A DNA stretch of 64,000 nucleotides from Hyposmocoma kahamanoa. Lineage: Eukaryota; Arthropoda; Insecta; Lepidoptera; Cosmopterigidae. The stretch lies in the NCBI RefSeq assembly GCF_003589595.1, contig NW_020654748.1:7348365-7412364 (forward strand). Reading direction: 5' to 3'. The notes under the pieces were generated by a model. The model saw only the letters and a list, made by a program, of their open reading frames with translations, was not told the origin of the DNA and searched no databases. Made by a program: the position numbers and the translations under genes. Within the stretch, counting starts at the first letter, position 1, and the number at the start of each line of letters is the position of its first letter. Shown one piece after another: positions 48,178 to 64,000 of this stretch.

Positions 48178-48755
48178 GGCATGTATTTAAATGATCCTTT
48201 TAAATTTGCGAAAGCAACAGGCATAAAAGTCTAAACGGTCATCTTTTTTAACGATTGATCATTTTTCTCTGAAGCATAAAATAAATTTAATCAATCGATG
48301 TTTTAGGGTCGTATTCTAGAACTCTACTCAATGCTCAAGTTAGGATTTGAGTATGGTTTAAAGCACTTGATATCATACTCAAGTCCCTGCCATTAGGGTC
48401 GTATTTCCAGTGCTTGTGATTCAATTGCAATCCTGACTTGAGCATTGAGTCTCTACTCAACTCAACTAGAACTCTTTCTAGAATACGACCCTTACCTGTT
48501 ATGAGCTACTCAACTTTTATTTTTGTTTGTTTGGTTGAGCCTCAAAAATAAGACTAATGAGCATTAAAACTAAAATTTAGATACTTGTTTGTAAAACTAA
48601 GTAAATGTTGATTATATTTGTATACTAATATTATATTAATTAATATATAATTTGACCTGAAATCATGTTCGGAAACGCAAGCACTCTTGCATGGTGGCTT
48701 CTGGCACTAGCTGGATTCCGCGGTACGCTCGCTTCACCCGCTCGGCTCGTGCTGT
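48178..48755 (+). repeat. Dispersed repeat D, second copy
   Basis: Matches 37048-37495 and is interrupted by the MITE at 48306-48491. It ends with GTACGCTCGCTTC and GGCTCGTGCTG. Confidence 0.75.
48306..48491. mobile_element. Harbinger-like MITE with TTA target duplication
   Basis: 186 bp, GGGTCGTATTCTAGAACTC at one end and the inverse at the other, flanked by TTA at 48303-48305 and 48492-48494. The inner region is also self-complementary (ACTCAATGCTCAAG). The 3-bp TTA duplication fits the PIF/Harbinger group. Confidence 0.82.
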
Positions 48756-49871
48756 TACTACTATCCCATGAAATACAGAACTCTACCTCAATCGTTTGCA
48801 AACATTGTAAAAAAACCTAGAAACCTACATTTGAATGGTTTATGCCTCCGTTTGTTATTAAAAAGACTCGTGCTACATATGACTGTGAACTGGCCATCGG
48901 CACTATCTTAATTTTGACAACTTTACAGGATGAAGAAAATAATTGTTTGCGTAATTTACGTAGCATCTGGCTTATTAACTAAAAATACTTAGTACTTTTC
49001 AAAAAAATATATTACACATGTATGTATGTACGCTACGTATTTTTATTTAATAAACCAGATGCCATATAAATGATTTTTTTTTCACCTGTAAGTTGTCGAA
49101 ATTGAAATAGCACCGGTTACCAGTTCACAGTCGATATATAAGTAAAATAATGTTTAAATAAATGTTAACCCCAGCTAGCTAATAATTGTAGCTTTATGTT
49201 ACTTGATCTATCAGCCGCACGAAACGAACGCCTGCCATAGCTGGAGCTCTCACACGCTCAATGGTAATCTTTTCACAACAGTATTGCTGTTGTATTGTTG
49301 TATGCTGTTTCTATTGTTATGTACCAACATTAAATAGGAAAAAAACTAAGCTTCGTTAGCAGAATAACGGAATATTAAAACATGGTCGAGTTATAAATTA
49401 TAATGAGCTTAGGCGTTATCCAAGAAGTTCCTGTGCTTCGACGACGATGGAAGTATTAACGCGTCCGTTCGTTGAAATGCCGCCGTGTGGAAGTTTATTG
49501 CGACTTAAACTAGTCGTAAAACACGGCACGCTGAACTTTAAAGCAAGCTAGCATTTATTAAAAGAGCAACTCATGAGTCAACCGTCCAACCATTTTAATC
49601 TGCCCGATCATTAATTATTTCTGAACGTGTCATTAGGAAAACAACACCAGACGCCTAAAAAACCTCTGCATGATACTTTGTATCCCAGTTTCCCACTAAA
49701 TTACAAAACATTAGACGAATGTTTGTAATTTAAATTATTTATTAATAGATCGACTGAATTGCCCATTGGCTACTTAAAAAAATTGGTCTTGTATTTAAAA
49801 TGTCTGATGATATTTGAATGAATATGTTTCTTTACCAAATAAAATTATGTTGTTATAAAATAATACATTGT
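48756..49871. other. Gene-free stretch
   Basis: AT-rich with a slightly GC-richer part at 49400-49560. A ~20-bp poly(T)/AT tract lies near 49070. Nothing recognised. Confidence 0.5.
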
Positions 49872-50155
49872 AGAGCTCCTTATAATAGAGTTCGTCCAGA
49901 GAAGTACTGCCACCTTACGTATTTCTACCGTCAAGCAGTAATGTCAACATTACTGTGTTTTGGTGTTGAAGGGTAAGTGTGCTGGTGAAATTACAGGCAC
50001 ATGGGACTTGTCAACTTATGTCTCAAGGTGACGGGCACAATGGTAGTGCCCTTCAGATCTTTGCAATTTAAAGCTCTGAGTTGCACTGCAGCTGCAATGG
50101 ACAGCTTACCATCAGACGCACGACTTGTTCGTCCTGTCATTTGATATCATTAGAA
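49872..50155 (+). repeat. Family A copy, nearly complete
   Basis: Runs from GTAGAGCTCCTTATAATAGAG to CGTCCTGTCATTTGATATCAT, with about 10 bp missing after ATGGACAG. Confidence 0.85.
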
Positions 50156-50264
50156 AAATATATAGTTAGCTATTTTTCACTTGAATCTCTCGTGTTACAT
50201 GTACTTAAGTAACTTTTATGTTTAAGGCAATTTTTTATAATTTTGACAACGTTGAGATTTCTAC

Positions 50265-50429
50265 GGGTCGTATTCCAGAGCTCCACTCAATGCTCAAGTC
50301 AGGACTTGAGTATGATTTAAAGCACTAGAAATCATACTCAAGTCTTAGCTATTAGCGTCGTATTTCCAGTGGTTGAAATCATACTCAAGTCCTGACTTGA
50401 GCATTGAGTAGAGTTTTGGAATACGACCC
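50265..50429. mobile_element. Harbinger-like MITE, second copy
   Basis: 165 bp. The ends are inverted over about 54 bp and share GGGTCGTATTCCA and ACTCAATGCTCAAGTCAG. The flanks are TAC and TTC, a decayed 3-bp duplication. Confidence 0.82.
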
Positions 50430-50572
50430 TTCAATTCGACTAGGTGTAGCCGTTGTTACCAATTCTAAACAGTTTACGACCGCACTCAAATTAGACAATA
50501 AAGTAACTCAGAGATAACGCAAGCAAAATTAAATCTAACTGTTACGGGTTAAAGTTAAAATTTAAAGTTTAA

Positions 50573-50745
50573 CTGCCTCCGTGACCGAACATATGGCCTA
50601 CATTTGTTTTTGTCGTGGGTTTAGGTGTAATTTGTGGTTGTCTATGTGTGTGTCCATGGCACCCGCGGCGATACAGTGTTTTCCTAGTGCGGGCTTCCCT
50701 AGGGCTTTGAGTGTGTGCATTATTATTAGAATTATTATTACATTC
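50573..50745 (+). repeat. tRNA-derived SINE with internal deletion
   Basis: AACTGCCTCCGTGACCGAAC jumps directly to ATATGGCCTACATTTG, so the B-box region is lost. The body and an ATTATTATTAG tail follow. Confidence 0.85.
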
Positions 50746-51046
50746 TTTATTTTTCTCAGCTTGTTAGCTGTTTAAACAACGCTTGCGGACCGAAATCAAG
50801 CAAACGCATCATGTCTATGTGGAGGGTTGATGACGAATGCTTACTTCGTCATCTTCCATCTGCAAGAACCTTCTGACAATATTATTAACAAACTAGTGGA
50901 GCAATTTCACAAAAAAGTTGTAAAGTTGTAGCGAAAATGTACCTTTTCAGGTAAGAAAATGTAACTTTCCACTTCAAAGCCCTTGCAACACTGGTTCAAG
51001 CTGCTGCACTCGTATATCATCTACGGTTACAGGTATATACATACTA

Positions 51047-52110
51047 TTTTCAACCGACTAAAAAGGAGGAGGTATTCGATTCGTCTGTACTTTTCGTGTT
51101 TATATTACACGATCAGGTATTTAGTCATATTTTGTGAACCGATTTCGATGATTCTTTTTTTTGTTGGAAAGGGGGTCATCAAATACAAAATCAAAGTCAA
51201 ATTAAAATAATCATTTATTCCATAGGTAAAATGTTTACACTTGAACACGTCATTTTTTAAGATACTGCTCGTTCACTACGCTGACCTCCCTGAAAGAACG
51301 AGCAAGAAACTCGAGGGATTGCTCTTTTCAAATAAACTTAAATGCTATGGAATACAGTTTGTATCATAATTGTGTGGAATCTAGACTCTTGTTGTCTTTC
51401 CATACTTCTTTATCTAAAACATACTCTTTAATTTTGTAATATGACTTTTCAATTAAAATACTTTTAATCTAAGTTTTAAACTTAGGAAATGATATTCTTC
51501 ATTTATTCTCCGGAATCTTATTGTAAAAATATATCGTACTGATATATCATACTGCATTATAAATTATTTCTCAACAATTCTCCGTGATTCAGATACAAAT
51601 AAGCTAATAGGTAATTACTACATGTGTCTCAAATTCCAAAAATGTTTCCTATCATTATGTGGCTAGAAATAAAATGCAATATATTATGTTACTATAATAT
51701 TTATATTATAATATAATAATAAGTATTTATATAATAATATAAATACTTTAAATGTATTCACACATTTTGGAATAACTTCAAATTTCACCATCCAAAAGTA
51801 TGGTCTTGCCCATAAACGCTATTGATTGACAAAAACAAGCAAACTGATCGCTACTGACCGCCCCGCGCCGTTGCCTGTTCGGAAAAAGAACCCTTAAAGT
51901 GTAACCCCTCTTAGTTTGTTAATAGTACCTCAGTAGTTCTCCTATTCAAATTCGAAGATAATATTCCACTTCTAAGTGTGGCAAATTAGGGGATGAAGCC
52001 GGTTTGTTGAATTTCACCCACTTCAATAAACCTTGCTACATGGATGTATTTCCAATGAAAATAAAACAGCGAAAGCTGCTAAGCAAACTTTCAGGTCAGT
52101 TTTTTTTTCT
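51047..52110 (+). repeat. Family B element, long form, with nested LINE remnant
   Basis: The 5' part at 51047-51180 (CAACCGACTAAAAAGGAGG to GGAAAGGGGGT) and the 3' part at about 51900-52110 (CCTCAGTAGTTCTCCTATTC to TTCAGGTCAGTTTTTTT) are one copy. The ~720 bp between consists of a reversed LINE 3' end and other repeats. Confidence 0.75.
51183..51560 (-). mobile_element. LINE 3' end nested in family B, reverse orientation
   Basis: Starts with the reversed tail ACAAAATCAAAGTCAAATTA and the ATTTATTCCATAGGTAAAA block, then GAACGAGCAAGAAACTCGAG. The coding part is decayed beyond use. Confidence 0.65.
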
Positions 52111-52690
52111 AAATAGTGTCGGCTATTGTTCACCTTCCACTATAAAACATGCTACATCAGCTTAGACTTTTCCATCCTCTAAGAACATCAGCTATTTCTC
52201 TCAAGTTGTCTACTATGTTTTAAAGATAGCGCACGCATCAACAGAATTGAAAACACTGTCATTTCCCGCTATGAACTTTAATCAACGGCAAACGGAAGTG
52301 CGATTAATTCGCTCTACATTACTGGTCAAGGGACATTTGGTAAGAGTGCGAAGAAAATAGATACAGTTTTTTTCCATCCTAGAGATACAGCCTTGTTTTT
52401 CATTGGCTAGAGCAAGATATTAAAACATTTTGACATTTGTAAAAATGTAATGGAACGCGCCGAGGCTGGTAGTGCGTTCATATACCCTTGAGAAGTATTT
52501 TTATTTATTTATTATTGGTATGATTTATCATTTCGTTATTTGATTTAAACTTAAAAGACACAATTAACATAATATAGATTAAACCCTACAGGATCTTCGT
52601 AACAAATAGAGCTCCTATTTATTTATTTTTGTTTACTTAGATACAAATTTGTCATCCCTTTTGAATCCATATTCAGAAGTATTAGAACGC
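52111..52690 (+). promoter_or_regulatory. Region upstream of METAP2
   Basis: 580 bp between the last repeat and the possible leader. There is no clear TATA element or CpG island. A CAAT-like CATTGGC lies near 52400, and GC-richer sequence (GAACGCGCCGAGGC) near 52452-52465. It probably holds the METAP2 promoter by position only. Confidence 0.3.
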
Positions 52691-52750
52691 ATGGAGTTGA
52701 GATTTAGAAGGCGCATGGAAATAGGGGTTTACGAATTTTTATTTTTGTAA
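52691..52750 (+). promoter_or_regulatory. Possible upstream ORF in METAP2 leader
   Basis: A 19-codon ATG-started ORF ends in TAA twelve bases before the METAP2 start codon. If the transcript begins upstream of 52691 it would lie in the leader and could lower initiation at the main start. The transcription start is not known from sequence, so its presence in the mRNA is inference. Confidence 0.3.
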
Positions 52751-52762
52751 AATTTTAACAAA

Positions 52763-62197
<9,435 letters not shown>

Positions 62198-62800
62198 CCA
62201 TTCTGCAGATCGCCCCCTCGTTTCAAAAATGTTTCATTTCGTCTGTAGTTCCACCAAATCGAGTGCCGATGCGACGCCTCGCCTTACCGGTAAGGTAAAG
62301 TAGGAACACGATAGCACTATAATGAATACTATAGAACCTTTCATATGATTCAGTGATTAGACTCCTAACGTGCGTATCTGCGATTACAAATTCATATTGT
62401 TTTCGAAGTTGCGCTGGCGCATTGTAATGGTGAACTGCAGAATTATTTTTGTAATGTTTTCGTGTGTATCAATTTCGGAAATACTATAGTTCTGGTTAAG
62501 TTTTCTTTTGTTTTTATTCTTTTTGGAATGGGTGCTGCTGTATATGTAGGTCTTGATGTAATCATGACGCTCACCTGCAATAAGACTATAATGATTAAAA
62601 CGAAATTAGCTTATATCATTTTGTAGAAAAGCTTCGATAGTGTCGCTTAATTTCCTGTATCAAATAAACAGGCGGCATTAATTTGATGTTGGATTGTTAT
62701 TATTCTCACCACTAACATTATGTTTATACGGTATTGTAAAATGTGATATGTCCATTTTCGTAACAATTTTGTCAATAAATCAACATTATTTGAAATAAAA
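62198..62800 (+). other. METAP2: METAP2 3' untranslated region with poly(A) signals
   Basis: Follows the stop codon and holds no repeat that I recognise. AATAAA hexamers occur at 62663-62668, 62774-62779 and 62794-62799, so the transcript probably ends between about 62690 and 62830. The exact end is inferred. Confidence 0.6.
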
Positions 62801-63761
62801 CTGTACCAAATTATGTGAGACTTATTTTTTGGGAAATAGTAAAATAGTAAAGTTCCGACTAATGAAATTTCAACGAACTGAAAATAAGTGACTAAAAAAT
62901 AGACACCTAATATTAATCATAACACACAAAATTAATCATATTTAGCAAAACAGCAAGAGCTTATTCAAATGCGTGCCTTTTTCCAGCGTGACCATCGTAG
63001 AGTTTTTGAAATTTGACTAACCAGATAAAGTCAACATTAAGTCAGTTCTAATCGTAAAAAACTAGATTTAGTCGGTCCGCCGGGGCAGAATACTTTAAAG
63101 GCTGGTATTAATTCAAAACTCCAAACGCCATAATTACCGTTATATTGTCAGTTATTTTACCAACATGTCCACCCGTCAGACACCGTACGTCCCGTGGCCG
63201 ATAACATCCCCCGTCTCAGAGAGCACGACTATTACTCGTTAATTCGATCTTTTTTGTTAATCTCAAAAATATTGTGGCTGGTTGAAATATATTCAAATTT
63301 CACTTTTTTGACATGGAGACGTCAGCTGCAGGTATGTGTAAAATTGAGTACATACGATGAATCATAAATTTAAGAATATTTTTTGAAGAACATTGTAATT
63401 TTTAGTGAAATTGCATTTCTCAGAAACTTGTGAAATTTTAGTTGTGTATCCAGGCATATCGTGTACTTTTGTTTTTATGATTAAATACTTTTATTATTGG
63501 GCAACTTTAGCAAGTGGGATTTTTTGCGATTACGGCAAGAAATATAGTTTTTGATATTTACCTAATAAAATAATGTTTTCGTATTTATATGAACTTTAAT
63601 AACGTACTGCTCTTGGTTCCAGGACCTAATTGTAGCACTGTATCGTTATCAAGAAAAGAACTATAGGTGACAATAAAATTCAAGGGCGAACAGCCTGTTC
63701 CGAATCTGGGGGGCTACTCCCAATCTCTGTCCGACATCCGTCCGAAACAATTTTTTTTTTA
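62801..63761 (+). other. Downstream region with a weak exon candidate
   Basis: Mostly AT-rich and free of repeats that I recognise. ATGGAGACGTCAGCTGCAG at 63313-63331 is followed directly by GTATGT, a good donor. A matching acceptor (GGTTCCAG) ends at 63622. The joined frame stops after only 20 codons, at 63664-63666, so this is at best the start of an alternative or non-coding transcript. Confidence 0.2.
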
Positions 63762-63983
63762 ATAAATAATAATAATAAATAACGCACACACTCAACATAG
63801 CCCCGCACTAGGGAAACCCTGTGTCGCGGGTGGCATGGACACACACATAGACAACCACAAATTACACCCAAACTCACGAGAGAAATAATTGTAGGCCATA
63901 CAACTATTTCTCCCGGCCCGGGAATCGAACCTGGGACCTCAGCGTGGCAGTCCGGCACGGTAACCGTTCAGCCACGGAGGCAG
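63762..63983 (-). repeat. tRNA-derived SINE, full-length
   Basis: On the - strand the head CTGCCTCCGTGGCTGAACGG and B box (complement at 63921-63931) precede the standard body. The tail at about 63762-63780 is an AATAATAATAAAT tract. The reading frame at 63680-63958 is repeat-derived. Confidence 0.92.
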
Positions 63984-64000
63984 TTATTACTGTCAAATAA

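Overview
This window looks like nuclear DNA of a moth or butterfly. It is AT-rich, gene-poor and packed with short interspersed repeats. The host gene has spliceosomal introns, and several repeat families recall lepidopteran ones: tRNA-headed SINEs, a family beginning AACCGACTTCAAAAAAGGAGG, and Jockey-like LINEs. The assignment rests on remembered repeat and protein similarity, not on a database search. One assembly gap (400 N) lies at 14600-14999.

The only host gene I can name with confidence is METAP2, methionine aminopeptidase type 2, on the + strand at 52763-62197. It has eight coding exons with consistent phases and consensus splice sites and encodes 470 residues. Two lysine tracts precede a complete catalytic domain in which every metal ligand is present. 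Its introns carry a Tc1-like transposon whose transposase is interrupted by a probable intron and broken by a frameshift (intron 1), a MITE with GC-rich terminal inverted repeats (intron 2), a tRNA-like SINE (intron 4), and a MITE plus a fragment of repeat family B (intron 5).

Positions 1-52.6 kb are almost entirely mobile-element debris. There are two 5'-truncated LINE copies with long reverse transcriptase ORFs (3.0-5.0 kb and 21.0-22.3 kb) and several decayed LINE 3' ends (18.3, 19.8, 24.8, 46.0 and 51.2 kb). A ~290-bp repeat, called family A here, occurs about sixteen times and repeatedly forms head-to-head inverted pairs. Family B has imperfect terminal inverted repeats. Family C is a hairpin-forming retroposon with 8-14 bp target duplications and a GAAACGTC tag like that of Penelope-like elements. 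tRNA-derived SINEs occur at 13.2, 31.9, 38.6, 47.0, 50.6 and 63.9 kb, and several MITEs are present. Three CpG-rich patches (6.0-6.5, 32.9-33.1, 43.6-44.1 kb) and one exon-like ORF (5205-5372) could belong to other host genes, but I cannot identify any.

I found no new multi-gene system. The most unusual observations are the family C hairpin retroposon, including a 17-bp insertion with a matching unoccupied site in a paralogous repeat; the ~2.1-kb foldback structure at 33.9-36.0 kb; the intron-containing Tc1 transposase; and the perfect inverted repeat bordering the assembly gap.
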